From: Pseudoscleropodium purum
Lineage: Eukaryota > Streptophyta > Bryopsida > Hypnales > Brachytheciaceae
NCBI GenBank assembly: GCA_963969395.1
Contig: OZ017797.1
Coordinates: forward strand, 20,212,001-20,276,000
Direction of reading: 5' to 3'
Length of the DNA stretch: 64,000 nt
The notes below the pieces were generated by a model. The model had not been told where the DNA came from. It made no database searches and saw nothing but the letters and a program-made list of their open reading frames with translations. The position numbers and the translations under genes are program-made. Of the stretch, positions 23,679 to 36,944 are shown piece by piece (the stretch's first letter is position 1; each line of letters starts with the position of its first letter).

Positions 23679-26600
23679 CTAAGGGCATTTTCTCTGCACA
23701 TATGTGGGACCGTGCTCTTCATACCTGTTTGCCAGAAAAAGATGAACAAAAACGAGATAACACAGCTGTCATCACATGTATCGATGTTGCTCAAAATACG
23801 AAATCACAAGAGGTGAGAAGCAGCTGGAAAACCATGATGACTACCCTAGAGCAGCCAACTCTACACTCTACATCATCAAACAAGCAAAATCTCTCAAACA
23901 AATTGATCCAACAAGCCAAGTCCAAGTGCAGAGCAATAAATACACAGCAAGCCACATGGAGAAAGAATAACAATTCAGAAAATCCAGAATATATAACATT
24001 CTTGTGTAGAGCGGACTAGTACTTACTCTGCTTTGGAGAACCACATTTGTTGGAAAGAGCCCAACGAAGCCAGAATACTTCCACCTATCCACACACTGCA
24101 GAAATCCAATCATCAAGAAAAAGGTTAAACAGGGAAAACAGGAATGCGGGATTCCTGATTTTTTTTGCCTACTTTCATCAAGAATTGAGCAAGAAATTAT
24201 AATAAAATGAGATAAACAGGAAAATTACGAAAAATAAGAGAAACAAGGATAAAACATGAAAAATCCGAATAGGATAAGATTTCTCTAAAAGCACAAGGAA
24301 GGCCAGTGGGAACCACCTGAATCGCCGTTCCAACGCGTTCCCGCTTGCCAAAACTTTGACGCGCGCAGCTTGCGGTGCTTCCTGCACTCAAGGAAAAAAT
24401 CTCACATCATCAGGACCAAAACAGACTACATTGTGAAGCTGGGACTAATTAGAAATGTTTAACATTATAGTCGTGAACCACGTTAGAGCCTGAGCACAAT
24501 GGAAGATTCCCATAAAATGACAGATACAAAAATTGATTAAAATAATGTCTCCAGATCGGTTGCTTACTTCCATGAGATCCTTTTCTAGCCGCTCCTTCAT
24601 TTGCTGCATGGCAGCCGTTCCACCAGCAAGCTGATTCACAACAGTAAGAAATTGTTACTATCCATTCCCAACAATAAGTCTACTAAAAAATGACTATAGA
24701 TGCTTAGCATATTAGATTAAAAATTATTATAATGATTTCATGACATATAAAAGCAATCACTGCTGATAAACCATAAAGTATCAAAGAAACCTTAAGTAAC
24801 ACACTATTTCATAAGCCTACCCTATTTGTATCACAAAATGTTATATAGAGTAAATTGGTTAGTTGGTGACACCGGAGTGAGGGAACGAACCATCACACTG
24901 TTGAATAACTCTCGTCTTATATCAACATCACATTTGTTGATGCTCTCAATTACCTGCGCACACCAGAACTCTACCCATTAGAATGTTTGAATCAGTCAGA
25001 CTTTCCGACAAAACAGAAAATACCTGGCACTGCTGGGCTTCGAACTGTTGAGGACTGTATCTGTATCTGTAAAGCTTCTAGGAGTACAGCAATGATTGAT
25101 GGACACTGCAACTGTACTGTGGATACAAAGTCTCAGGCTCTCATTACTGAGTTCACAGTTGCTGAGTTATCATCGGGGTATTCAATGAACCCGTTAAAAT
25201 GATTTGTTGGTAACCATGACAATTCAATCTCACCATTTGAGGGAGGCCATTAAATGGTACTCCAGCCTCAGTGCCATACTTCTCCATGCCAGGAATGGTC
25301 TGTCCCAACAGTCACGATGTATTTTAAGTTAGTGTCTTGAGAACACAAAGCTAAGAGAATAAAAGGTTTAAAAATTACACAGAACAAAAATATAAGGGAA
25401 GAACCTGTATAAGAGTAGGATTAAACAAGATATCTGCGATCTTAAAACGATCAGCTCCAACTTCTATTATCCTGTACAGTCCAAAGCACGAATACTTCAG
25501 AATCCAAATGAAGAAAAGCGATTGCCGAAAGTGAAACCGAGAAGTATATGTCATAATCTGGAATATCTGAAACGGACACTTACTGGCCATCTGGAAGCTC
25601 ATAGGGAGTTGTTGGTATATTAGCATATGAAGTATCTGTGCAGGCCAATCGCCCCTCAAGATAATCAGCATAAATTTTCTCCAAAGCCTAGCACAAGACT
25701 AATCGCAACAAGATGAACAAAGCTAGCGACACTTCTCACAAAAAACAAGACTCAAGCAGCAAGTTAACCTCGGCAGACCACCAAGCTTGCAATCTTGAAC
25801 AGGAAGAGCCAGAATAAGAAAGATCACCATCAAAAGCAGAATCGGGTACGCGGCAGACTGTGTCCTTAATATCAGCTACAATATTTCTCTGCGAATAAGC
25901 GTAATAGCTTTCCGTGGTGTTCGGAACATCCAGGGGAATCAACTGCAAGAACAGTAAATCAGTAGTAAGGGTAACAGCTAAATTTGGCAACACGATCTGA
26001 AAAATTATAGAACGAACGGTAGAAGGTTGAGGCGACTCATTCTAATCTACACCATCACTCAGGTTGGTAACTAGTCACAAACCTCATACTCCCCCTGGCG
26101 AATTTCCTTGCGCTTGAATGAGAACCGTGGTCTGATCTGCAAGCAAACTAGAATTGTTGGAGATAACTAGTTGATGCACGGGACCAAGATTACTAAAACA
26201 GGTCCTTTGATTCCAAATGATAATGCATTAACACAAAAAGACAACTGAAGGACGAATAGCCGATTGCTTACACATGAATATAACCACATGCTCCAGTACC
26301 TAGGCCATCAAAAAGATCAGCGCTCAATTCCAGCAAGGTGGCATATGTGCATATGGTAACTCACTTTAAGGCCCTTGGATTCCAGCGTTCGTTGAAGGCA
26401 ATCAGTGAGAACTTCCCCTCCAATCGCCGATCTTACTGTAGCCTGTCCAACCACGTTCCTTAATAAATCAATTTCGATGCCGTGAGTCACTTTTTCAAAA
26501 CATGACAGCATACAAAGTGCTTGCGGCCCATGTTTTCAGGAGATGACATACGTGATGGAAATGTCCATCTACTCAGACCCCACCAATGCCATTTGAGCGG

Positions 26601-29400
26601 ACCACAGCAAATAAGAAAGATTCGCCGTACCTTCTGAAGAACATAACCATCATGCACTGCAGCCACAGTAGTAGAGCCTCCCCCACTGTCATCACCAAGC
26701 ACAAAATCGTCAAAAGGATCACCATGGCATTCCTAACAAATATTCAGCTATGATTCAAAAGGGTAGAAAAACAAAAACTTTAATGTATGAGCGATGACAA
26801 GGGAAAGCAGCTGATGAACTAGAAAAAAACCACAATAGCATGATGAGGTAACAAACCAGTCTACAACGAGTGACGTTGCTCGGCCCGATGCGAAGGATGT
26901 CAAGACCTAGACCATCACACCAACGTCTTACACATGCGGACAAAAGGAGTTCTAGAATAATCCAAAATTGTTAACAGTGAATCAGAATGTGCCTGAATTG
27001 ATAACTAGACACTGGAAATCAAATACAATAATTACTCCTGATAAGGAGAATTCCGTTCAACAGAACACTAAGAAACTGTGCAAACCATATAAAATTACTA
27101 TAGTTGGAATGAGAAGGTAATTTACAAACATATCATGACAGAAATTGCATACCGCATTTTTGGCCAGAAATAGAGCAGGTACGTCGTACTTCTCAAACAT
27201 AAGCTCAACCATTCTGCAACAGAGGTCTACGGATGAAAATTACATACTTCATGGTTGAACGACGCCAGGACAGAATCGGCAAAATATAAGAGGCGGATGA
27301 GCTCAACCAGATACTAAAACATGGTAATGATCTTAGTCATTCTAGTTTTAAAAAAGCACACATCTTTGAACTAGAAGGTACGCTACAAGCAGATAAGAAG
27401 ATTGGGGAACTCACTTTTCACGATGTTGTTGAGTGTTGAAGGAGGGTTCTGCAAGGAGCATTGGGTGCTCTTTAGGGTCTATCAATAGACGATCTCTGTT
27501 CAGCACAGGGATCAGTCTCAAAATTATAGACAAGGATACATGGACCACGATTGTTTGCGTATAAGCAGTACTAAGAGAAATGGACAATCTGAAATCGTAG
27601 CTAACAAGAGATACAAAACAGACTGATACGACTTTAAACAATTAGGAAAGTAAAAAGCGGAAGCAGAAAAGAGACTCAGGTCAAGGATAGCAAAAGAGAA
27701 ACCCAAAAAATTCAACAGTAGATTTTGCAATGAAGAAGGAAGTGAAAAAACGTGCAGTCAACTCGTGAAAGTCGAGAATCGCAAGAATACCTTAGAGCAT
27801 GATCCCAAAGACTCTCCACAACATCCCAGTCAGCAACAAGGCCATCCTTCATAGCTGGTACAACCTGCAGTACCCAAATAAGAAAATCTTGAATAGGATA
27901 CAGTCTAGAACTTCTTTAAGGGTCATAATGAACTGCTTCATACAGCTAACAATCAAAGAAGACACCCTGGGCAACATACAACTACAGGAAGCCATAAACA
28001 ACGACATAGCAAGGACGCAATTCACAGTCTTGCCACATTACTGCACAAAGATTTTCAAGAGCAACCCCGACCATATAACATTATTCCAATATTTTACAGA
28101 TTATTAAAGACCTGCAGAAATTGCAAAATTCGGTAAGCTGTGCGGCATTTACCTCCATGTGATCTCTGCGGTAGCCAAGACCTTGCACACCCGCATACAG
28201 TTTCTTTGCTTTCGCCATCTCGGCTTCTTCAGGCTTCTTGGCCTCCATCACTGTGTCCCCCCCTCCATCGACCACTACTCCTGGGGTCTCTACCGATCCC
28301 ACAACCTAGAACGGAGAACATAGGCATTAATAGGCCGTCTCATACTACAAGTTGGCAAATTCCTTCCAAAATCGTGCTGTTAAACTGTCCAAACGCAATT
28401 TACAAGTTTAACTAGAACTCAATTCTGACCAATATCTCACATCAGCGCATATGGAGATTCCAAATATTTTCCAGTTTCCAAATTAATATCACCTCCTAAA
28501 TCATGAGAAAGCAATTAAGACTTACCGATGGAAATACAGACTTGGGTTGATCTTCACCTGCATAACCAGCCTTGACGGAGTGGGAACCAAGGTCCAACAC
28601 TATCGCCGATACCTCGTCTAAACAAACAATATCACGAATCATTTCAGAAACTCCGTGCTGCAATTGGATTGATATTAAATTCATACCCCAGGCACAACCT
28701 ATACGATACTCAATTCATGAGTCTGGAACGTAAAATTGCAAGCTCTTCATGGAAGTCTCACATTTTAGAAGCTCTTGCATTCACTGCTTACGAACGGGAT
28801 GCATTCCCTCACACGAATTATAGATGGCCGTCTAGACAGTTTTTTTCGAATCTAAATTAGGCACCCTTAATGATATAGAGAATAAATTCAAATTGGAATT
28901 TGATCCCAGCTATGGCCACTGATCACTGCAGTCCTTAATCTATATACAAGACCTCACTTGCATCTGATCTGCAATTGAAGATGACAACTTCAGACTTATC
29001 CAATTCTGCACAAATTTCGCGGACCAGGACATATTGATTCATTTGTTTTAGTGTCATGAGAGTTAGTTCCAGCTCCGAAACTAAGCAGCGCCAGTAAGAA
29101 CGAGGGGTTAGGATGTAGAATCGGGAATCCCCCCTGCAGTATTTACAGCATCCCTAGATGTCTCCTATTCCAGATGCCTCTGATAAGCACATCTTGCAGC
29201 GGAGGTTAAGTGAGGTCAAGTGATCATTGCCAAGTAGGTCACAGTCATCAATGGCACAAACCGAACGAACATCAAACAGTCCAATGCCTGTCCCCTTGAT
29301 TGCTTTCGATTGAAATAAGCGACATTGATCACATTCTCAGTAACGAAGCAACAATATTCCGATAAAATGGCGTAGGAAAAAACTCACCACCACCGTACAT
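23679..29400 (-). CDS. ARP4: Actin-related protein 4 (nuclear ARP)
   Basis: Nineteen exons on the minus strand, high to low: 29388-29400, 28526-28617, 28153-28305, 27791-27864, 27415-27495, 27153-27213, 26857-26906, 26631-26685, 26365-26442, 26083-26136, 25828-25942, 25584-25635, 25405-25471, 25234-25299, 24891-24953, 24568-24630, 24317-24381, 24027-24095, 23679-23724. They sum to 1317 bases, 438 residues (Arabidopsis ARP4 is about 441). The start [20 protein letters not shown] matches ARP4, as do the actin-fold phosphate loops ([22 protein letters not shown]), the ARP4 acidic insert ([20 protein letters not shown]), [18 protein letters not shown] and the C-terminus ending VQRKCP. In plants and yeast, ARP4 is a nuclear subunit of SWR1/INO80 remodelling and NuA4 acetyltransferase complexes; that role is family knowledge. 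The first coding exon is only 13 bases and is followed by a 770-base intron. Every exon joins in phase, so the gene looks intact. Confidence 0.95.
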
Positions 29401-30849
29401 TGCGACCAGTTGCGCCAAACCTCAGTCTAGCTCCGTCAATTGGTAAGCAAATATAACTCGGAGATAGTCCCGAAATTAACAGCAAAAAAATTGGAAAGTA
29501 AAGAGAGAAATCGCAACGAAGTGACGTAAGGTACAAAAGTTTCTGATAGAGGCTTCTGCAATTTGGCGGATCGGGGAGTCGACAGGACAAGCATCCGGGA
29601 AGCGAGAAACCCTAGTCCGAGAAACACAAACTTGAATGAGATGGATGAATGAATTAAGGTAAGCGACTGTCATTCGTCTTCGCTTGGTAAGCGACGTCCT
29701 CAGGTATGTGCACCTATAATCATCACTAATTCCAACTGAGCATTGATATAATTATCAATTATTATTTTTTGGGAAATTATTGGCAACTGAAAGAGGATTC
29801 CAATGCACTTGAGCATGCATTATTTAAATGCAATGTCTCTTGTAACTCTTATGTTTTGATTGTTTATTCTTGTGTAATTAATATTTAGGATAGTTTTTTG
29901 TTAAATTTTTTGGTTTAAATGTAGGTGTTGCATTTTGACCACAATTGTTTATTGGTATAAATTCATGAGGCCAACTAGGTATTTTTCCTAGAGCAAAAAT
30001 TTGGAGCTCCAATCTAAATTTATATGTCTAAAAAAAAGCAAAAAGACTTATTTACCACAATTGATCAAATTTGAAAATTTTTGAGTCAAATTTGAAATAA
30101 AAAATCACTTAGAATTTCAAAGATGCTATACTAAGTACAAAATTTATAGCCAAGAATTTACTAGAGGTAGGTTTTGACAACTATTGCCACTTGTGAAAAA
30201 AAAATTCTCTTCAATTATAGAAGGCTTGTAGGATCATTGTAACATAATTTTCTTTAGAGTGTCTTGAAAAGAAGCAAACTATGATTTCATAGTCAAACTT
30301 TAAAATCCTTTACTTTATACATTTTATTTTGCCATTTGAATAAGATTTTAATTTTAATTTTATACAAATGTAATCACTTTTCTTCTACATTTTGTAGAAT
30401 TTTTACATACTTTAGTAATATTATCAATTTCCTTTGTTATCCTACATTTGGAACAAAAAAAATTGTATAATGTATTCATTGAATATTTACAAGTGACAAT
30501 GGGAGGTAAGAACCTTAGACCAAAAATTAGTAATTATGACACTTAACATGGTCATGATGTAGCTTGAATCTAAGAGAGATCGTAACTAGGCCTTATCTAT
30601 TTATTGCAGAATTCAAAATTGTAAAACCTCAAAATCAATTAAATAAACAAAATCTATGATTGTAAGATTTTAGCCCATCAAAATTTCATCCATTTATCAA
30701 TAGGGAAAAATCATGTATCACACTTTAAAGAACACTTTTAAGTCCTTGCAGTTCTTCCAGGATTAATAAGAAAACTGAGTGTAAAATCACTCGAAACATT
30801 TGTGCCGTACTCAAGAAAAACATACCGTGGTGGGCCTCGAAAATCAACA
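29401..30849. other. 5' flank of ARP4 and AT-rich spacer
   Basis: About 300 bases of moderate GC upstream of the ARP4 ATG probably hold its 5' untranslated region and promoter. The rest is AT-rich, without a recognisable gene or repeat. Confidence 0.5.
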
Positions 30850-32096
30850 AGTTTTGAAGAGCACCATCGCAAGCTCTACCGTTTCCGGGCGTTAGGGTTT
30901 GCGCCATCGCCAAGAGGTGGAAATTGCGCTTCTTCATGTGACTGAGATTGCTGTGGAGCACCCTCTCACCATTGCTTGCACGATATTTTGGATTTGCTGT
31001 CTCGCTTCATTCGCTTAAGCTTTGGTTCTGGTAGTTCGACGTGCGAGAATGGAGCTGTTGCATGGAGGGGGGCTTCGTTGCTGGATGCTGGCTTGTTCCT
31101 CGAAGACCACCGCACTGGGAGCGCCGCTGTAGCTTCATTTCCTTCTTCGATTGACGACGGACTGCTCCTACGAATTATTTCTGAAGGAATGAATTCGCTA
31201 ATTGCACGGAGACGTTCTCGGGGATAGAATGCAGCTCCGTTGCTAGGTCGAGGCTAAATAGCGCCTTCTCTAAAGAGTGTGTGTTCTTTGTAGAGATTGT
31301 CATTCTGGATTGCGAAATGCGGTCACACAGCGGGAATTGCGAAACAGAGAGGTCTCCTTGGACACAGTACTGCTGGCAATATTGTCTAGGGCCGAGATTT
31401 AACGTGCCATGTCGTTGCACTGTGATCGTAGAGGACTGCTGAGTACCAGCTCTGGCAAATTTCCACCTCGGAATACAAGCTCCCGCTGCTTTAACAACTA
31501 CATTCCCACTCTCAGTTCTTAATTTCGCCGGCTGCACTTTGATCGCCTCTCTCTTTCCCAGGAAGAATCCTGGCACTGCGACTTCGTCCCTCTAACCGCC
31601 GAACATTTGCCGTGGACCGAGGTTACACGCGCTCCACGACTGAATTCCATGGCCACCGAAGGCATTATCAAGATCGCGGCAAACGTTCTTAGACATTCTG
31701 TGGAGATGTATCGAGACTCGTTTCCCAGGAAGGCGTGGCTGCGTTTTCAAATTTTCCTTCTCGGCTCCCGATCGTTCGCAGCACACCACTCCGTCTGCTT
31801 CCGTGTTTTATGATCAGAGCCCAAGGGAGAAGATCACAAGCTCTCCAATCCACTACCAAATCTACTAACTAGCTCACAAACAAAGGTTTGCTCCCAGTGG
31901 CTGAGATTCCAGCTGATAGCGTGTCCACGCTCGATATCGAATGAAATTGCGTAATGGTTTCGCTCGGAAGAAAGGAATCGCAACCTTCTGTTGATTAACG
32001 CAAAAAAAGTTTTTGAAGCAACCTATTTCGAACATCGCCGACTCGGACATGGCCTGTTCGGTGGTTACAATACAGCGTGGGAACGGGAACTTTCTA
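30850..32096 (-). pseudogene. Truncated duplicate of the 5' end of the RECQL5-like gene
   Basis: This segment matches the first exon and upstream flank of the RecQ gene (about 45240-46697) in the same orientation. Shared peptides include AEKENLKTQ, CNLGP, RDEVA and ESGNV, and shared DNA runs through the 5' flank to a common GTGGGAACGGG then ACTTTCTA at 32077-32096. The copy is disabled: the ATG position is ACG (31802-31804), a leucine codon of the parent is TAG at 31592-31594, and frameshifts and deletions follow. No helicase domain was copied. The left boundary is approximate because similarity fades. It is a duplication, not a retrocopy, since promoter sequence is included. Confidence 0.8.
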
Positions 32097-32583
32097 TACT
32101 CAGTTAACTTATTCTCCTGCCTTTTATTTGTAAATTTTAAGTTAAAATTAAATAAATAAAAAAAGACATCCAATGGGAGGGAGACGGCGATCCTGAAGTG
32201 GATGAAGCAGCAGGTCCCGGCCCAATCACACGCAGATTTCCGCCCATCGCCTTCACTGCCGATCTTTAGCCCTCCGCCCCCGCTATGGCCATTCCTGGCA
32301 CGGTCACACCTCGTGTCACCAACCTGCACTTTGCTTCGTGTGTCTTGTCCATCTCATCACCCCCGCGCGTCGTTTACTTCTCTTCCCTTAATTCGCATCG
32401 GAAGCGCCTTCTCTTACTGCTTCGATTCATTTAATTTTTTCGAACTGCAACTCTCTGTTTTGTACGAGGAACCTGATCTCTGTTTTGGATCGAGCTTTGT
32501 CCTCGCTCGTTGTGTGCGAGGGGAGGCATGGTGTAGAAGTGTGAGGTTTTTGGAATTGGAGGGAGTGCGAGTTGGCAGGTGCA
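32097..32583 (+). promoter_or_regulatory. 5' flank and probable 5' untranslated region of PTAC16
   Basis: This region lies between the end of the duplicated RecQ 5' flank and the PTAC16 start codon. Composition changes from AT-rich (32100-32160) to pyrimidine-rich and GC-rich leader-like sequence. The transcription start cannot be fixed by reading. The ATG at 32584 has a favourable GCAATGGCG context. Confidence 0.4.
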
Positions 32584-35075
32584 ATGGCGACGCGGCCGCA
32601 TGTAGTAGTGGCGACGACGGCGTCGGCCGTGTGCTTGGGAGCGGACACTAAAGCTGCGTCGACGTCGGGCCGGAGAGTGGCGCTCGGGAAGGGAGCGCAG
32701 CCGCTGCGGAAGAGTTTGGGAGCTGGAGGTCAGAATGGAGGTGTGGAACAGCAGCGGTCGAAGTCGATTGTGAGAGCGGCCAAGGGGACGCAGCTCTTTA
32801 AGTTCGGAGGGCGGAAGGATGAGGAGGAAGACGACGACGACGAGGATGCTCCTCCGCCTGGAACGCAGTTCCTTAGAGGTCTTGGCGGATGGGGGAAGAA
32901 AGCGGCGAAGGAGGAGGAGGAGGAAGAAGAGGACGAGAAGCCTGGGTTCTTCGGCGGCACGCAGCGACGGAAATTAAAGCGAGACTCCGGGAATGGAGTG
33001 GCAGGCGCAGCCTTGGTGAAAAAAGAGAACACGGCCTTGGATGCATTGTCATTCGGAAGAGGACGCCGGAATGACCCGAGAACTGTGTTTGTGGCGGGTG
33101 CTACGGGTCAAATTGGAGCGCGAATATCCCAACAGCTCCTGAATGCCGGGTTCAACATACGTGGAGGGGTTCGGGATCTGTTCTTCGCGCAACAGCTCGC
33201 AGAATTTGCCACCCAGTACGGGGTTAGATCCTTGACAACCTTTTAAAATCCTGACAACCCCTGGGATTGGAAATATTTTGCATTTCTGTAGCCACCGATA
33301 GATTTTCTCACATTCCTGAATCTTTCGACGCAGGTCATCACGAGGGAGGAAGCCAAGCGATTGAATGCGGTGGAGTTCGATTTCAAGAACGTGGATTCGG
33401 TGGCCAAGGCCATCGGGAATGCCTCCAAGGTGGTGGTGACCGTGGGACCAGTTGAAGATGGTCCCCGGGGTCAGGTGTCCGTCGATGATGCGCTGCGAGT
33501 GCTGGAAGCAGCGCAGGTGGCCAATGTGAACCATGTTGTGGCGGTTTATGAGCCAGGAACCGGAAGAACTGCAGATGGACCTTTAGCAGGGATCTCGTCG
33601 TTTTTTAATCTTCTGTTTAGCAGCAGGATTGGAGGTCGGAAGAATGACACGGATCTTCTGGATAGTCTCGCTGAAACTGATTTGAACTATACTTTTATTC
33701 GAGCGCCTGCGACGGAGGGGGTGGATGATTTTTCTCCAAGCACCTCCAATCTTGTGGTTGCTGCAGAGGGAGTTTCTGACTCAACTGGAAAGGTGAATAA
33801 CTAGTCTTCCTATGAAAAATCTCATCATCATTCAAACTACGATTCCAGTAGATTTCTGAAGTCTCTTAATGGGCGCAAATATTGCAACTTAGTTCAGATA
33901 TTGCTGTTTAGGTATCTTTAATTTTAATATCCATGGCGTCTGAAAATCTGCTCGGATTGGCCCAGGTCTCTAAAGTCCAAGTTGCCACTGTGGTCGCTGC
34001 TGCGTTGTCAAATACAACCGCATCTGAAAACAAGGTTACTATCATACACTTTTTTTAATTTATTTTGGCATTATTCTGATGTCTCTGTTTGATTATCAAT
34101 GTATAGGAGGCATTTTAGTACATGATTTTCTGCAGGGCTATCGTGCTGACGAACGCAGAGATCACTGAGTTTGTAGTATGTTTTTAATGTAGTAGTCAAA
34201 CAAGTAGCTGGATTTAGTTGTTCAAATCGTTAATTTAGTGAGACAATCGTTGTAGAGAGGATGTGTGTTCTCCTTCTCAATAAGTGTTACTGCAGGTTGT
34301 GACGCTGGCGTCAGATCCTTATGGCACTCCAAGGCCACTCGAAGAATCCTTGAGGTTCGTTCGTCTGCTTTCAAAAATTTATATATCCTCTCCCTTCCCA
34401 GTTCCTCTTTACAGACCATCGCTCGAAACAATTGTTATTGTGTATGAATTGTTTCCAGACGTGGTGTAGCTCGTGTGAAGTCACTGTCAGACAGCAAGCT
34501 CTTGTATTATCGATCCTTGAATCTTGCATGTTGTACTCTTGAGTCTTCAAGATCGTATAGAAGAATGACCAGTTACTTCTTTTCTTTCTATGCTCTTTCT
34601 GGTGCTCAGTGTTATTCCGACGGACGGGAGAAGAGCAGTTTTAAGAGCCGAGCGGGCCGAAGCTGAGAAGGAAGCACAAGAGAAGGCAGACCGGGAGGCT
34701 GCAGAAGCTGAAGCAAGGGAAGCGGCGGAAGAGGCTCGTAGAGCAGCGCAGCTTGCAGCCCAACTAGACGCAGAAGCGAAAAAACTAGCAGCCGAGGAGT
34801 CGAGAGCTTCTGCTCTGGCTGCGAAGGCACAGGCGAAAGCAGAGGCGGCGGCTGCTTCGGTGGATGGTCTGGCGAGCAAAGCTAAAGAGCTCGGTATCGA
34901 CTCTTTCACGAAGACTTTCTCAAAGCTAAACCCTGCCAAGGGTGGTGAGAAGAAAGACAAAGCTGAAAAAGAGCTGGTGAGCGCTGCTACAGGGGAATCC
35001 GAGCAGAAGTCACCGCAGAGTTTTTTCGGTGGTCTTTTCAGGCAACAGGAAGCAATTTTTGTAGACGATGACTGA
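32584..35075 (+). CDS. PTAC16: Plastid transcriptionally active chromosome protein 16 (pTAC16)
   Basis: Five exons: 32584-33222, 33334-33792, 33966-34034, 34296-34354, 34610-35075, total 1692 bases, 563 residues (Arabidopsis pTAC16, At3g46780, is about 510). Residues 1 to about 65 are basic, Ala/Ser-rich and fit a chloroplast transit peptide. Two acidic runs (near 80-95 and 112-125) follow. The NAD(P)-binding Rossmann segment starts at FGRGRRNDPRTVFVAGATGQ (GxTGxxG about 172-178), and the SDR-like domain continues with KAIGNASKVVVTVG. From about residue 409 (SVIPTDGRRAV) there is a long Ala/Glu-rich coiled coil, then the conserved C-terminus FFGGLFRQQEAIFVDDD. The family is found with plastid nucleoids and thylakoid membranes; any catalytic role is unproven. 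The acidic N-terminal runs make this version longer. TIC62 was considered, but the C-terminal signature is specific to pTAC16. Confidence 0.92.
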
Positions 35076-36592
35076 TGTAGAGTAGTGTAATTATTGCTCC
35101 GATTGCATCCCTTTCTTTGCAGCGATCGATTAGCTGACATAGAGACCGGAGGAAATCTGAAGTTATTTCGAACTGGGAGATTGTGTCGATTAAGAAGCAG
35201 GAGTTGCTGGAACTGCCTAGTAAAAAGATGCGATGTAGCGCTCAGTTTCTGCGTCCAGTTGTGTTTCGTATCCACTGAGAGGAAGGCAGGCCCTTTAGAG
35301 ATGTACCCAGAGTTGCTTCGCTCATGCAGGTTTGAAGAGGGGTTCTTAAGGTGCATAGTATGTAACTCTGCCGAGTTCATCTTTCTCGGAGCTTAATCCA
35401 CACGTAGGCACCTTGGAACTGGGATAGTGTCTCCGAAATTTAACATACCGGAGGAATAGATTCCAGAACCCCTGCGATGGGGCTTGCATGCGTAGGTGTT
35501 CTTAATCTTTAGAGAGTACCCAGGGCCATCTGCAATAAATTGTGAAGGTTTCTTGCATGTATTCCATCAATTATTTTATGACTGAATACCACTAGGTTTC
35601 TACGAATTTTACGATCTACCTAAAAGTCAAAACGATATATAAAGGAGGAAATGCAATTCTTTGGTCATGTTTCAATCAAATTCGTTAGAACCATCCCAAC
35701 ACAGGAGAAAAAATTACAAGAAAAGAAAAGAAAAGAAGAAACACCTGCTCTGTGTCTATGGACAACAGTCTCAACATGTGAACCAATTCCAGTGTATCAT
35801 AACATTTCAGTAACCTTCAGGCAACCTGCTCATTGAGCCTCTACTTCTGCACTCAAGGTATGTGCGCACCTGACCTGGGCTTAGCCAGCGTTCTACTCTT
35901 CTTTTCTTTGACATGTTCATACCATCGTTCGTTTGTATCCACCAAACCTACGTGATTGCAAGGTTTATGAGCAATGTTAATTGGAGAGAACTTTCGAATT
36001 ATTCATTGCTCTCTAACATTGCAAGTTGTTAAAAAAAGTTACAATTTTTTAATTCTGTTGATTCCTGTGCACTAACATTACGAAAATTCTGAGACCCGCA
36101 AAAGGCTACAAGTTTTGCACTGTTGAGGTGCAATTATGAAAAAATAAAAAATAAGTTTCTTATTTTTTTAAATTTGGAATCTGATGTGGCACTACTTGTG
36201 ACATGTCAACGCCAAGTTTGAATAACTACTTTTTTAATATATATATTTTTAAATAATTTTATTTTCCAACAAAAATATTTTTTGTTTTTTTTGTAATTGC
36301 ACCACAAGGGTGTCAAAAATAAAAAATTGATAGCCTTCTTTAGGGCTCAAAATTTTCCTAGTGCAACGTTCTTTCTTAATGCAAGGCAATATGGGTAATT
36401 ACATGACATTCTCAAAGAGAACTATATGAACTACGTCATAGGCTTCATAAGCCATTCAATGTTTGTATTCAAAAAACAAGAAGACAATCTCAAAATATAC
36501 ATATGGGGTGGTAGGAAGTAAAAGAAATAATGTGGGATATATGAACTCAAATTGTAGGAGCTCAATCACTCATAGTTAAGTCATAAGCAAGA
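35076..36592. other. 3' flank of PTAC16 and spacer
   Basis: Several hundred bases of moderate GC follow the stop and probably include the 3' untranslated region; an AATAAA-like signal is hard to single out. AT-rich spacer then follows, with no gene seen. Confidence 0.5.
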
Positions 36593-36944
36593 ATTGAGTT
36601 TGAAGCAAAATTTCAGACCTCATTTAGGCGTAATAGAATTCTTTTTTATAAACTTTGAACAAAGAATATTTGGTAAATCAAGTTAAATTCATCTACAATA
36701 TCAATTTGATATTTTAAGTCTTCAATTAAAAGTTATGGACAAATTTTAGAGAGGTGTTGGAAGGGGTATTTTCTTTGACATTTTCAAACACCCTCATTGA
36801 CTTTTATCCATATCTTTTTGATTGAAGATTTGAAATATCAAATTGATTTTTAGAGATTTACCAATTTTTCTTAGTTGAAAGTTTTTTTTTAAAATGATTC
36901 TATTATGCCTAAATGAGGTTTGAAATTCTACTTCAAACACAATT
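36593..36944. repeat. Foldback element of about 350 bp with almost no loop
   Basis: The left arm (36593 to about 36767) and right arm (about 36772-36944) are reverse complements over nearly their whole length, with scattered mismatches. Matching blocks include CCTCATTTAGGC (left, with its complement near 36906-36918), GGTAAATC and ATCAATTTGATATTT. A transcript would fold into one long hairpin of about 170 pairs. No coding capacity and no obvious target duplication. Confidence 0.75.

Noticed and set aside
32584..35075. Identification of this gene as TIC62
   Set aside because: TIC62 shares the Rossmann domain and plastid location but has Pro/Ser-rich FNR-binding repeats. Here the C-terminus is a coiled coil ending FFGGLF...VDDD, the pTAC16 signature.
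34547..35380. Minus-strand open frame of 277 residues, Ser/Ala-rich
   Set aside because: It is the antisense shadow of the Ala/Glu-rich coiled coil encoded by PTAC16 exon 5.
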